Source: an uncultured Bacteroidia bacterium (GTDB lineage: Bacteria > Bacteroidota > Bacteroidia > Bacteroidales > Prolixibacteraceae). From it: a DNA stretch of 54,816 nt. Position 1 is the stretch's first letter. Each line of letters opens with the position of its first letter. The DNA lies in contig CAIVCR010000038.1 in assembly GCA_903904515.1 (NCBI GenBank), positions 1 through 54,816 on the forward strand, in the 5' to 3' direction. The notes beneath the pieces are model-generated. The model made no database searches, was not told where the DNA came from, and was given only the letters and a program-made list of their open reading frames with translations. This document shows positions 24,669 through 32,866 of this stretch, piece by piece. Both the position numbers and the translations under genes were made by a program.

Positions 24669-25760
24669 TTATTTTGAAGCCCACCGATAGAGCCCAATCG
24701 CGATCAGCGAATAGATCATGTTGGGAAGCCAAACGGCAAGCAGTGCATTGAAGCCCACCTTTACTGCGAAGATCGTGGAGACCTGCATAAACATGATATA
24801 TGAGAAGCTGAGCAACAGGCCAAGACCCAGATGGATTCCCAGTCCTCCTCTCATCCGTCGGGAGGCTAATGAAACTCCGATCACAGACAATATAAAGGTA
24901 CTGACCGGCCCTGCCGTCCGTTTATAACTCTCCTGTTGGTAGCGGGCCACATTATCCACTCCGCGTAATTTCAGATCCTTGATATACGCGTTGATCTGCC
25001 AGTAATCCATTGTCTCCTCCTTCGAATTTTGCTGCCCAAAGTCAGCTGGCTGCATTCGGAGTGTCATGTCCCGGGAGAGACCGGTAGTTATAACCTCCTG
25101 CTCACCAGTCAAATCACGCTCATAAAAATTTTGAATTACCCATTTCTTCTTATCCCGATCCCACTTGATACTCTCTGCTATCAGTTTAGTCATTAGTTTT
25201 TTACCTTCGAACTTTTCAATCGAGAATTTATAGCCAACATCAAGTTTGTTGTTATAGCTTTGCATATACACGTACATCCCGGGTTCCAGCTGACGATGAA
25301 TATTCCTGTCAACATTCACAAATTCGTTATTGATATAGGTATTCCTGAATTTTACACGTGCATCTGTTGCAGAAGGGATCACGAAATTTCCTAAAGCCCA
25401 CGACATCAATGCAATAACACCTGAAGCTATCATATAGGGACGCATTAATCGTTTGTAGGAAACCCCACTCGCCAGAATAGCTATTATCTCAGAGTTGTAA
25501 GCCATCTTGCTGGTAAAAAATATTACCGCAATAAAGGTGAACAAGGCGCTGAAGAGATTTGCATAATATGGGATAAAGTTCAGGTAGTAATCGAGGACAA
25601 TTGCCTTTAAGGGGGCATTTTTGGTGATAAAATCATCAATATTCTCGGAAACATCGAAAATCATGGATATACTGATAATCAAAGCAATCGCCAGAAAGAA
25701 AGTACCCAGGTATTTCTTTATGATGTACAGGTCGATCCTTTTAATATATTTTGTGACCAT
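24669..25760 (-). CDS. LptF/LptG family lipopolysaccharide export permease
   Basis: A 363-aa protein of the YjgP/YjgQ family. It begins IDLYIIKKYLGTFFLA, has three N-terminal membrane segments, a periplasmic beta-jellyroll domain (about 130-260), and three C-terminal segments including GGLGIHLGLGLLLSFSYIMFMQ. The family forms the LptB2FG transporter that extracts LPS from the inner membrane. It lies 34 bases downstream of tgt on the same strand and is likely cotranscribed. Whether it is LptF or LptG cannot be told by eye. Confidence 0.92.
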   Translation of the reverse strand: MVTKYIKRIDLYIIKKYLGTFFLAIALIISISMIFDVSENIDDFITKNAPLKAIVLDYYLNFIPYYANLFSALFTFIAVIFFTSKMAYNSEIIAILASGVSYKRLMRPYMIASGVIALMSWALGNFVIPSATDARVKFRNTYINNEFVNVDRNIHRQLEPGMYVYMQSYNNKLDVGYKFSIEKFEGKKLMTKLIAESIKWDRDKKKWVIQNFYERDLTGEQEVITTGLSRDMTLRMQPADFGQQNSKEETMDYWQINAYIKDLKLRGVDNVARYQQESYKRTAGPVSTFILSVIGVSLASRRMRGGLGIHLGLGLLLSFSYIMFMQVSTIFAVKVGFNALLAVWLPNMIYSLIAIGLYRWASK

Positions 25761-25794
25761 TTGTCTTCAGTTTATGAATAAATATGATACTATT

Positions 25795-26925
25795 TTAAAG
25801 TCGCTTCCCAATTTGTCTGACCATTTGTTCCTTCCACCCTTTGAATGTCCCATTTAAAATTTGTTGCCGAGCCTCCCCGACCAGCCAAAGGTAGAATGCC
25901 AGGTTGTGAATGCTTCCAATCTGGGCTCCCAGCATCTCCTTTGCATTAAAGAGATGGCGCAGATACGCCTTTGAATATTGATGGTCGACAAATGAGGTCC
26001 CTTCAGGATCAATTGCAGAAAAATCGTCCTTCCATTTATTGTTCTTAATATTGATAATCCCGTTCCGGGTAAAAAGCATGCCGTTTCGCCCGTTTCGTGT
26101 CGGCATCACACAGTCGAACATATCGACACCGCGGTCGATTGCCTCCAGAATATTGACCGGAGTCCCAACACCCATAAGATATCGTGGTTTATCCTCGGGA
26201 AGGATGTCATTAACAACCTCAATCATCTCATACATATCAGCTTCTTTCTCGCCCACCGAGAGCCCTCCGATGGCATATCCGTCGCTGTCAAATGAGGCGA
26301 CATGTTCGGCGGCTTTTTTGCGTAAATCGGCGTAAACACATCCCTGAACGATTGGGAAGAGCGATTGTGAATAGCCATATTTCGGTTCCGTTTCCTTAAA
26401 CCTGTTAATGCACCGTTCGAGCCAGCGCTGTGTAAGTTCGAGTGATTTCCTGGCGTAATCATAATCCGCATCGCCGGGTGTACATTCATCGAATGCCATA
26501 ATGATATCGGCACCGATGGAACGCTGGATATCGATTACATTCTCAGGGGTAAACAGATGGCGTGAACCATCGATGTGAGATTGAAACCTCGCCCCCTCCT
26601 CGGTTAACTTCCGGATATCGCCCAATGAAAAAACCTGAAACCCTCCGCTGTCGGTTAGAATAGGCTTATCCCATCCGATAAACCGGTGAAGACCACCGGC
26701 TTTTTCAATAATATCGACTCCGGGCCTTAAATAGAGGTGGTAGGTATTCCCAAGAATGATCTGAGCCAGGATATCGTCCTTCAGATCTTTAAAATGGACA
26801 CCTTTGACGGAACCAATTGTACCAACAGGCATAAAGATTGGTGTATCTATATGGCCATGAGCTGTTTCTATTTTCCCAGCCCGAGCTTTTGAGTTCGGGG
26901 TCGTCCCTTGAAGTTCAAATTTCAT
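25795..26925 (-). CDS. tgt: Queuine tRNA-ribosyltransferase (tRNA-guanine transglycosylase)
   Basis: About 376 aa from the ATG at 26925 (MKFELQGTTPNSKARAG). The longer frame from 26946 begins with TTG and overlaps the -7 box, so it is not used. It exchanges guanine-34 for preQ1 in queuosine tRNAs. Catalytic motifs DSGGFQVFSL and GGLSVGE, with FDECTPGD and CVMPTRNGRNGMLF, are present. Where most bacterial enzymes have a zinc site CxCxxC before YSRAYLRHLF, this one reads EGTSFVDHQYSKAYLRHLF: all three cysteines are missing while the later histidine (SIHNLAFY) is kept. Confidence 0.95.
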   Translation of the reverse strand: MKFELQGTTPNSKARAGKIETAHGHIDTPIFMPVGTIGSVKGVHFKDLKDDILAQIILGNTYHLYLRPGVDIIEKAGGLHRFIGWDKPILTDSGGFQVFSLGDIRKLTEEGARFQSHIDGSRHLFTPENVIDIQRSIGADIIMAFDECTPGDADYDYARKSLELTQRWLERCINRFKETEPKYGYSQSLFPIVQGCVYADLRKKAAEHVASFDSDGYAIGGLSVGEKEADMYEMIEVVNDILPEDKPRYLMGVGTPVNILEAIDRGVDMFDCVMPTRNGRNGMLFTRNGIINIKNNKWKDDFSAIDPEGTSFVDHQYSKAYLRHLFNAKEMLGAQIGSIHNLAFYLWLVGEARQQILNGTFKGWKEQMVRQIGKRL

Positions 26926-26943
26926 TTTCAAAATTTCGCGCCG

Positions 26944-26951
26944 CAAAGATA
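26944..26951 (-). promoter_or_regulatory. -7 box (TATCTTTG) of the tgt operon
   Basis: Exact TAnnTTTG; transcription from about 26937 leaves some 12 bases before the ATG at 26925. No clear -33 TTG. Confidence 0.45.
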
Positions 26952-27052
26952 GTCATTAAAGAAGAATATCAGGAAAAGAGAAAAAATTGTGAAAAACAAT
27001 GATTGTTCGGCTCTCAATTTGTAATTTTACCACATTTAGTTGACACCAAGTT

Positions 27053-28183
27053 ATGATTGAAATAGGGGGATTTTCATTTGAGGTTGCAGAGTTTGTACTG
27101 CTAATAGGATTTATTCTAACATTTGTCATTCAGTTGTTTTACCAGCTGCTTATGTCGATGTTCACAGTAAGCGGAAAGAAAAAAGAGAAACATGGTGAGT
27201 ATCCATCTATTTCCATAATAATTCCCTCACGTAACTATGAGGAGAATCTGAGAGAACTAATCCCGTCACTTCTGGAGCAGGATTATCCCGATTTTGAGGT
27301 TGTCGTTGTTGATGATTGTTCATCCGATGGCACAGAATGGTATCTTACCGAACTGAAATATCAATCCGACAAGCTTAAAACCAGCCGCATAATTCAGGAG
27401 ACCGATTTCCCCAATGCGCTTGTTATTACCATCGGAGTAAGAGCGGCATCAAAAGAGTGGCTGATATTTTTAAATCCGCTGTGCAGGGTTGGAAGTAAAG
27501 AGTGGCTGAAATCATTTGCCTCCGGTATTCATCCCAAAACAGAAGCTGTATTTGGATTTGTGAAATATACCAATACCGAAGGTTCGATGCAGAAATTTTT
27601 CAGGTATGAGAATTTTGACTCCTTCCTGCTTTACGGGTCGGCCCGTTACCTAGGAATGCCAATGCCTTTCAGCGATATGAACATTGCTTATAAACGGGAA
27701 CAATTTCTTAATCTCAAAGGGTTTGCCGGAGTACTGGATTCACGTTTCAGCGAAAATGAATTGTATATTAATAAACTATCAAACCGCAAAAACACAACTT
27801 TCCTTTTCGACCGATCCACTGTTGTAAGTTATTCCGGAGATACACAATGGCAGGACGGGATTAACTTCAAAAAGAAACAGTTGTTGATTAAGAAAAAATT
27901 CACCTTCGGTCAAAAACTCTATCTGCGGATTAACGTATTTAGCCGACTAATATTTGACGCATCGATGATTGCGTTACTGATCCTTTCACCCTGGAGATTC
28001 TGGATTGCGGGAATCTGGCTCTTTAAGATCATCAATGAGCTGATCTGGGGAATTGTTGCACTGAACCGTATCGGGGAAAAGAAACTATTCCCGGGTTTGT
28101 TGGTGATGCGGTCCGCCGTTATTTTTTACAATAGCTATTTATCATTCAAACAGCTGTTTAAACGTAAAAAACGCAAATGGTAA
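27053..28183 (+). CDS. Membrane-bound glycosyltransferase family 2
   Basis: A 376-aa protein. One N-terminal membrane segment (FVLLIGFILTFVIQLFYQLL) precedes a GT2 domain (SIIIPSRNYEENL; VVVVDDCSSDGTEWYL), and C-terminal hydrophobic segments follow (LIFDASMIALLILSPW, WLFKIINELIWGI). This layout is typical of Bacteroidota membrane GT2 enzymes. The usual acidic DxD lies in an altered form around IFLNPLCRVGSKEW. Substrate unknown. It is upstream of rsmG with a gap of 22 bases and probably cotranscribed. Confidence 0.82.
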   Translation: MIEIGGFSFEVAEFVLLIGFILTFVIQLFYQLLMSMFTVSGKKKEKHGEYPSISIIIPSRNYEENLRELIPSLLEQDYPDFEVVVVDDCSSDGTEWYLTELKYQSDKLKTSRIIQETDFPNALVITIGVRAASKEWLIFLNPLCRVGSKEWLKSFASGIHPKTEAVFGFVKYTNTEGSMQKFFRYENFDSFLLYGSARYLGMPMPFSDMNIAYKREQFLNLKGFAGVLDSRFSENELYINKLSNRKNTTFLFDRSTVVSYSGDTQWQDGINFKKKQLLIKKKFTFGQKLYLRINVFSRLIFDASMIALLILSPWRFWIAGIWLFKIINELIWGIVALNRIGEKKLFPGLLVMRSAVIFYNSYLSFKQLFKRKKRKW

Positions 28184-28205
28184 CCCCCCTAAATTCTCAG
28201 GAGAT

Positions 28206-28832
28206 ATGTTGAAAATCTTAACCTATTTCCCCCATTTAACTGCTGAACAGGTTCGTTGTTTTGAAAAAATGGCCCCGCTTTACCGCGAATGGAACGAGAA
28301 GATCAATGTCATATCACGCAAAGATATCGATTCGCTTTATGAGAAACATGTACTCCACGCACTGGCTATCGCCAAAATAATCAGCTTCAGACCTGGCACA
28401 AAAATCCTTGATGTTGGTACAGGGGGTGGATTTCCCGGTATACCGCTTGCTGTTTTGTTTCCAACAAGTGAATTTACACTGATTGATTCAATTGGAAAAA
28501 AAATCAAGGTAGTTCAGGCTGTGGCTGAAGAACTTGGGCTTAAAAATATAACGGCCATTCATACACGGGTTCAGGAAGTAAAGGAGGAATTTGATTTCGT
28601 GATTTCAAGAGCCGTCACCGCTTTCCCTGACTTTGTTGGATTGGTAAGAAAAAATATTGCACGCAAACCACAAAATTCACGGCCAAACGGAATCATCTAC
28701 CTCAAAGGGGGTGATTTCCAGGAAGAAATCCGAAATTTCATGAGTCAGATTGAGGTTACAGAGATCTCCGGTTTCTTTGCAGAGCCCTATTTTGAAACAA
28801 AAAAAGTGATCTATCTGCCTATAAATCGGTAG
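28206..28832 (+). CDS. rsmG: 16S rRNA (guanine(527)-N7)-methyltransferase
   Basis: A 208-aa SAM-dependent enzyme. The family's substrate-end motif YREWNEKINVISRKDID and SAM-binding KILDVGTGGGFPGIPLA are both clear, followed by LIDSIGKKIKVVQ and FDFVISRAVTAFPDF. It methylates G527 of 16S rRNA. It follows the GT2 by 22 bases and is followed by rpmH. Confidence 0.95.
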   Translation: MLKILTYFPHLTAEQVRCFEKMAPLYREWNEKINVISRKDIDSLYEKHVLHALAIAKIISFRPGTKILDVGTGGGFPGIPLAVLFPTSEFTLIDSIGKKIKVVQAVAEELGLKNITAIHTRVQEVKEEFDFVISRAVTAFPDFVGLVRKNIARKPQNSRPNGIIYLKGGDFQEEIRNFMSQIEVTEISGFFAEPYFETKKVIYLPINR

Positions 28833-28868
28833 GGAGATGAAATAAATTCATTCTAAATTGATTTTTGC

Positions 28869-28899
28869 TTTGCCGGCAACAAAAAAAATTCTATTTTTG
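28869..28899 (+). promoter_or_regulatory. Consensus Bacteroidota promoter of rpmH
   Basis: TTTG (28869-28872), a 19-base gap, then TATTTTTG (28892-28899): both elements and the spacing match the Bacteroidota consensus exactly. Transcription would start near 28906, giving a leader of about 42 bases. It is the best promoter in the window, fitting a highly expressed ribosomal protein gene. Confidence 0.85.
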
Positions 28900-28947
28900 C
28901 ACTCCAATTTAGAAAGAAACAGTTTTAATTAATAAAATATTTTTCCG

Positions 28948-29106
28948 ATGAAAAGAACATTTCAACCATCGAATAGGAAGAGGAGAAACAAACACGGATT
29001 CCGTGAAAGAATGTCTACCGCAAACGGACGCAAAGTTTTGAAAGCGCGTCGTGCCAAAGGCCGTAAAAAACTTAGCGTTTCGGACGAACCTCAGCATAAG
29101 AGATAA
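28948..29106 (+). CDS. rpmH: Ribosomal protein L34
   Basis: A 52-aa very basic protein beginning [20 protein letters not shown] with the L34 core [22 protein letters not shown]. It belongs to the large ribosomal subunit. The usual neighbours rnpA and yidC are absent here; it lies between rsmG and a PASTA-domain gene. The ATG is at 28948 with its own consensus promoter. Confidence 0.97.
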   Translation: MKRTFQPSNRKRRNKHGFRERMSTANGRKVLKARRAKGRKKLSVSDEPQHKR

Positions 29107-29130
29107 AAGGTTGTAGTTCCGTAAAATTAT

Positions 29131-29176
29131 ACAAAATGTGTAGAGACGTTGCGTGCAACGTCTCTACACATTTTGT
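29131..29176. repeat. Perfect 22-bp palindrome after rpmH
   Basis: ACAAAATGTGTAGAGACG... and its exact complement pair over 22 bp (29131-29152 and 29155-29176) with only two unpaired bases (GT). The core GTAGAGACGTTGC is a motif I remember as a dispersed palindromic repeat in Bacteroidota and cyanobacteria. It may also act as a terminator for rpmH. Confidence 0.8.
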
Positions 29177-29236
29177 GTTTATTGGAATATTCTGACTAAT
29201 TTTGTTGTTAAAGAAAAATTATTTGAAACTTCTGGT

Positions 29237-30037
29237 ATGCGGATAAAAGAATTTCTCCTCCATAAAACTTTTCTAAAAAACCTGGGGATTGCTGTATTAC
29301 TGACGATTGCCTTGATCTGGGTGACCCTTTTCATGCTTTCACTTTATACCAATCAGGGAGAGAATTTCGCCACACCAAGCCTGAAAGGACTTACGATAAA
29401 ACAAGTGGAATCGCTTACAAATGATCACAATTTCCGCTACGTTATTGAGGATTCAGTCTTTCGGAAAAATTTTATCCCCGGAACAGTAATTTTTCAAAAT
29501 CCCTCTGCAGGCCATAAAATTAAGCCAAACAGGCTTATTTATATCACAATAGCTTCCTTTATGCCTGAACAGGTTGAAGTTCCAAAGCTCACAGATGTTT
29601 CCATCCGGCAGGCCAGAGAATTACTTGAATCCAAAGGATTTGCACTGGGAAACATAATGTTGCGCCCTTCAGAATTTGATGATCTGGTTCTGGAACAACG
29701 ACATGAAGGAGAGACGCTTACTCCTGGTTCCAAATTAGGAAACGGATCAACCATCGATCTTGTGGTTGGGAAAAAAATGTTGGGTGGAGCTACCATAATT
29801 CCTGATCTTATGTCCGTTACCCTTTCAGTTGCCCAGAATATTTTAAGAAGCAGATCATTATCTGTGGGATCAGTTATTTTTGATCCGTCTGTAGCAAATT
29901 CTGCCGATTCGTTAAGTGCCATTGTTTGGAAACAGATGCCACCCCCTGATTCATTAACACGCGTTATGCCCGGTGTTTCGGTCGATCTATGGTTGAAAAT
30001 AAGACCTCTATCCTCCGACTCTACCTCCATTAAATAA
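29237..30037 (+). CDS. PASTA-domain membrane protein
   Basis: About 266 aa from the ATG at 29237 (MRIKEFLLHK); the longer frame from 29153 starts inside the palindrome and is not credible. One membrane segment (LGIAVLLTIALIWVTLFML, about 16-34) is followed by three PASTA repeats (about 44-115, 118-185, 188-258), each with the pattern VP.L.G.....A...L...G.., for example VEVPKLTDVSIRQARELLESKG. PASTA domains in kinases and penicillin-binding proteins bind peptidoglycan; here there is no kinase or transpeptidase domain. It precedes rluD by 11 bases. Confidence 0.9.
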   Translation: MRIKEFLLHKTFLKNLGIAVLLTIALIWVTLFMLSLYTNQGENFATPSLKGLTIKQVESLTNDHNFRYVIEDSVFRKNFIPGTVIFQNPSAGHKIKPNRLIYITIASFMPEQVEVPKLTDVSIRQARELLESKGFALGNIMLRPSEFDDLVLEQRHEGETLTPGSKLGNGSTIDLVVGKKMLGGATIIPDLMSVTLSVAQNILRSRSLSVGSVIFDPSVANSADSLSAIVWKQMPPPDSLTRVMPGVSVDLWLKIRPLSSDSTSIK

Positions 30038-30048
30038 ACTGACAATAA

Positions 30049-31113
30049 ATGAGTAAAGTAAAAATTGATGAAGATCCGGATGATTTATTGGATGATGCCA
30101 ATGAAGAAATTACTCAATTTGAACATTACCGTTTTGTAGCAGATCAGGGTCAGGGATTGTTGAGAATCGATAAATTCCTTGTCAACCGCATGGAGGGAAC
30201 CTCCCGAAACCGGATCCAGGCTGCAGCTGATGCAGGGAGTATTTTTGTCAACGGAGTGCAGGTCAAGTCGAATTACCGGGTGAAGCCGGGTGAAGAGGTG
30301 ACAATTATGCTGGATTATCCCCGTCGCGAACTTAAGCTCGTTCCGGAAGATATTCCGCTTAATGTAGTTTATGAGGATGATGAGTTGATGATTATCAATA
30401 AACCGGCTGGCCTGGTCGTTCATCCGGGACATGGAAATTACAGCGGGACACTGGTAAATGGTCTTGTTTTTAAATATCAGGATCTGGAGTTGTATGGCGG
30501 CAATGACCCAAGGCCTGGGCTAGTCCATCGGATTGATAAAAACACATCAGGTTTACTGGTAGTTGCAAAGACCGAACTGGCTAAACTAAATCTGGCTTTG
30601 CAGTTCTTCAATAAGACAACCAAACGGAAATATGTTGCATTAGTTTGGGGGAATCTTGCATCGGAAGAGGGAACCATCGAAGGAAATATTGGAAGAAGCC
30701 CTAAAAACCGGCAGGTCTTTACTGTGTTCCCCGATGGAGAGAGCGGAAAACCGGCCATAACGCATTACCGCGTCATCGAACGGCTAGGATATGTCAATCT
30801 TGTTGAATGCGTTCTGGAAACAGGCAGAACCCATCAGATCAGGGTTCATATGAAGCACATCGGTCATCCGCTCTTTAATGATGATGTTTACGGAGGTGAC
30901 AAAATTCTTAAAGGAACAACCTTTGCGAAATACAAACAATTTGTCGAAAACTGCTTTAAGCTGATTCCCGGTCAGGCACTCCATGCAAAAATTTTGGGTT
31001 TTGTCCATCCGGTAACCAAAAAAGAGATGCTATTTGATTCAGAATTACCTGAAAACCTGGAACAATTGGTGGAAAAATGGCGTAGCTACATATCAAACAG
31101 AGATATTGAATAA
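30049..31113 (+). CDS. rluD: RluD-type 23S rRNA pseudouridine synthase
   Basis: A 354-aa protein. An S4 RNA-binding domain (about 38-100; RIDKFLVNRMEG, RIQAAADAGSIFVNG) precedes the RluA-family catalytic domain with the catalytic aspartate in GLVHRIDKNTSGLLVVAKT and the RTHQIRVHMKHIGHP motif. RluD makes three pseudouridines in helix 69 of 23S rRNA. The acidic N-terminus (EDPDDLLDDANEE) is an extension. It follows the PASTA gene closely. Confidence 0.92.
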   Translation: MSKVKIDEDPDDLLDDANEEITQFEHYRFVADQGQGLLRIDKFLVNRMEGTSRNRIQAAADAGSIFVNGVQVKSNYRVKPGEEVTIMLDYPRRELKLVPEDIPLNVVYEDDELMIINKPAGLVVHPGHGNYSGTLVNGLVFKYQDLELYGGNDPRPGLVHRIDKNTSGLLVVAKTELAKLNLALQFFNKTTKRKYVALVWGNLASEEGTIEGNIGRSPKNRQVFTVFPDGESGKPAITHYRVIERLGYVNLVECVLETGRTHQIRVHMKHIGHPLFNDDVYGGDKILKGTTFAKYKQFVENCFKLIPGQALHAKILGFVHPVTKKEMLFDSELPENLEQLVEKWRSYISNRDIE

Positions 31114-31153
31114 TTTTGGCTACTGGAGATTTGAATATAAAAACATTAAGATG

Positions 31154-31268
31154 GGAACTGGCTACTGGCAATTGGCTGGACCTCTTAGGGATCTGTTTTA
31201 TTTTTTTTCTAATAAGGGTCATGATAAAAGAGAATCGGGAAAAGAGTTAAGGCCAGTAGCCAATAGAC
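31154..31268. repeat. CTGGC-type repeats between rluD and ddl
   Basis: GGAACTGGCTACTGGCAATT (about 31153-31172) in one orientation and GGCCAGTAGCCAATAG (about 31251-31266) in the other, so the two could pair across about 80 bases. They fill much of the 231-base gap; nothing else is seen there. Confidence 0.65.
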
Positions 31269-31344
31269 AGCAGCAAATAATTCGGAATCAAAATATTCTT
31301 ACTTATCCAGGTCTTTCGTTAATAACCATAAAATTAGTTACCCC

Positions 31345-32331
31345 ATGAGCAAAAAAATTATTGCGATTGTTGCAGGCGGAGATTCCTCTGAGTATGTCAT
31401 ATCAGTTAAAAGTGGAGCCAATGTTTTAAAAGCGATCAACAGGGATATTTTTTCTCCATGGCTGGTTATGATCAAAGGGGAAGAATGGGTCGTTCTGGAT
31501 GGGGAAGACCAGATAGCCACTATCGATAAATCCGATTTCTCCTTCACTTTAAGTGGCGAGAAACACCAATTTGACTATGCCTATATTATCATCCACGGAA
31601 CACCCGGAGAAGATGGTCTTCTGCAGGGTTATTTCGAAATGCTCAAAATTCCCTACTCCTCATGCGATGTACAATCCTCTGCCCTCACATTCAATAAATT
31701 TTTCTGCAATAACTACTTAAAAAGTTTTGGTATCCCGATGGCCAATTCTGTGCGTTTGATGGCCGGTGAAAAATACAGTTCTGCACAGATTGTCGAATCA
31801 CTGGGACTTCCCCTGTTTGTTAAGCCCAGCGCAGGGGGATCGAGTTTTGGCGTGACGAAAGTAAAAAACGGTGAGGATCTGGTTGAAGCGGTAAATAAAG
31901 CGCTCGACGAAAGCCCTGAAGTTATTATTGAGCAATTCATCGATGGTAAAGAATTTACATGCGGCGTAGTCAAAATCGGGGCACGTAAACTCGTATTCCC
32001 GGTTACAGAGGTAATCCCTAAAAACGAGTTCTTCGATTATGAAGCAAAATATATACCCGGAATGGCAGACGAAATTACACCTGCCCGGATTTCTGAAGAA
32101 CTGACCCTGAAAGTTCAAACCATCTCCGCGCAAATTTACGACCTCTGCAACTGTAGTGGGATTGTGCGCATTGACTATATATTGCAAGGGGAAACGTTTA
32201 ACTTTCTGGAGGTGAACACGATCCCCGGAATGACTGAAACAAGCTTTATCCCGCAGCAGATCAATGCGATGGGGCTTAATCTGACCGACTTGCTTACCGA
32301 TATTATCAATGAAGGGTTAAACAGCAAATAG
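31345..32331 (+). CDS. ddl: D-alanine--D-alanine ligase
   Basis: A 328-aa ATP-grasp enzyme making the D-Ala-D-Ala dipeptide for peptidoglycan. The N-terminal IAIVAGGDSSEYVISVKSG and HGTPGEDG motifs, the ATP-binding LFVKPSAGGSSFGVTK and metal-binding FLEVNTIPGMTETS are intact. The neighbouring murF-alr fusion (34633-37122) supplies D-Ala and uses the dipeptide, so the pathway's three activities lie within 6 kb. Confidence 0.96.
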   Translation: MSKKIIAIVAGGDSSEYVISVKSGANVLKAINRDIFSPWLVMIKGEEWVVLDGEDQIATIDKSDFSFTLSGEKHQFDYAYIIIHGTPGEDGLLQGYFEMLKIPYSSCDVQSSALTFNKFFCNNYLKSFGIPMANSVRLMAGEKYSSAQIVESLGLPLFVKPSAGGSSFGVTKVKNGEDLVEAVNKALDESPEVIIEQFIDGKEFTCGVVKIGARKLVFPVTEVIPKNEFFDYEAKYIPGMADEITPARISEELTLKVQTISAQIYDLCNCSGIVRIDYILQGETFNFLEVNTIPGMTETSFIPQQINAMGLNLTDLLTDIINEGLNSK

Positions 32332-32351
32332 CTGAAGATATTTGAGTAGGA

Positions 32352-32424
32352 AATGGCTGCCGCCAACTGGCAGCTGGCATACGGCAAACGGTAGCTGGCA
32401 GCAGGCGGCAGGCAACTGGCTGCT
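32352..32424 (+). repeat. CTGGC-type repeat cluster after ddl
   Basis: Units such as CAACTGGCAGCTGGC and GGTAGCTGGCAGCAGGCGG lie 21 bases beyond the ddl stop. It belongs to the same family as 3571-3730 and 50214-50268. Confidence 0.75.
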
Positions 32425-32453
32425 CATTTGTGCCCATACATGAATAAAATGGC

Positions 32454-32532
32454 ACCACAGATTACCCCGATTCTCGCAGATTAATCTGCAAAATGAGATT
32501 TTTAATCTGTGTACATCTGTGTAATCTGTGGT
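32454..32532. repeat. AATCTGTG inverted repeat
   Basis: ACCACAGATTA (32454-32464) and TAATCTGTGGT (32522-32532) are perfect inverted arms; inside lie a palindrome GCAGATTAATCTGC and further AATCTGTG direct units. The pattern resembles a dispersed repeat I recall from Bacteroidota. The remaining part of the 535-base gap to dnaB shows no convincing gene. Confidence 0.65.
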
Positions 32533-32866
32533 AAAACTATTCTTGCCAGGCTATCAGATGGGACATGATAGCAGCAGAATTAACAATCAGATATATTTTC
32601 AGATTCGTTATCCACATTTTGTCAATAACTGTGTTAATAACATGTTGGCAATTATTTCCTGTAGCGCAAGAAGCTGAATCGGAAACTGATACCCCTGAAA
32701 TCACCCGAATTCCGGTTTTAAAATCAAAAATTGCTTCCTATTTTTGAAGGAATAAGCTTAATTTACATGCTTGAAATACTCCGGATATAAAATTCGTTGT
32801 ATTTCATTTTAATTACTATGAATCAACTGATTACAATTAATAATATTTCAGATTTAAATTAACCTC

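Noticed and set aside
29153..29236. Longer start for the PASTA protein
   Set aside because: It begins inside a perfect palindrome, and the internal ATG at 29237 gives the expected membrane anchor.
31034..31348. 104-aa ORF downstream of rluD
   Set aside because: It overlaps the end of rluD in another frame and runs through CTGGC repeats.
32565..32747. 60-aa ORF that looks like a signal peptide followed by an acidic stretch
   Set aside because: It is short, lies among repeats, has no homology I recognise and no promoter; it may be a degenerate gene remnant but cannot be supported.
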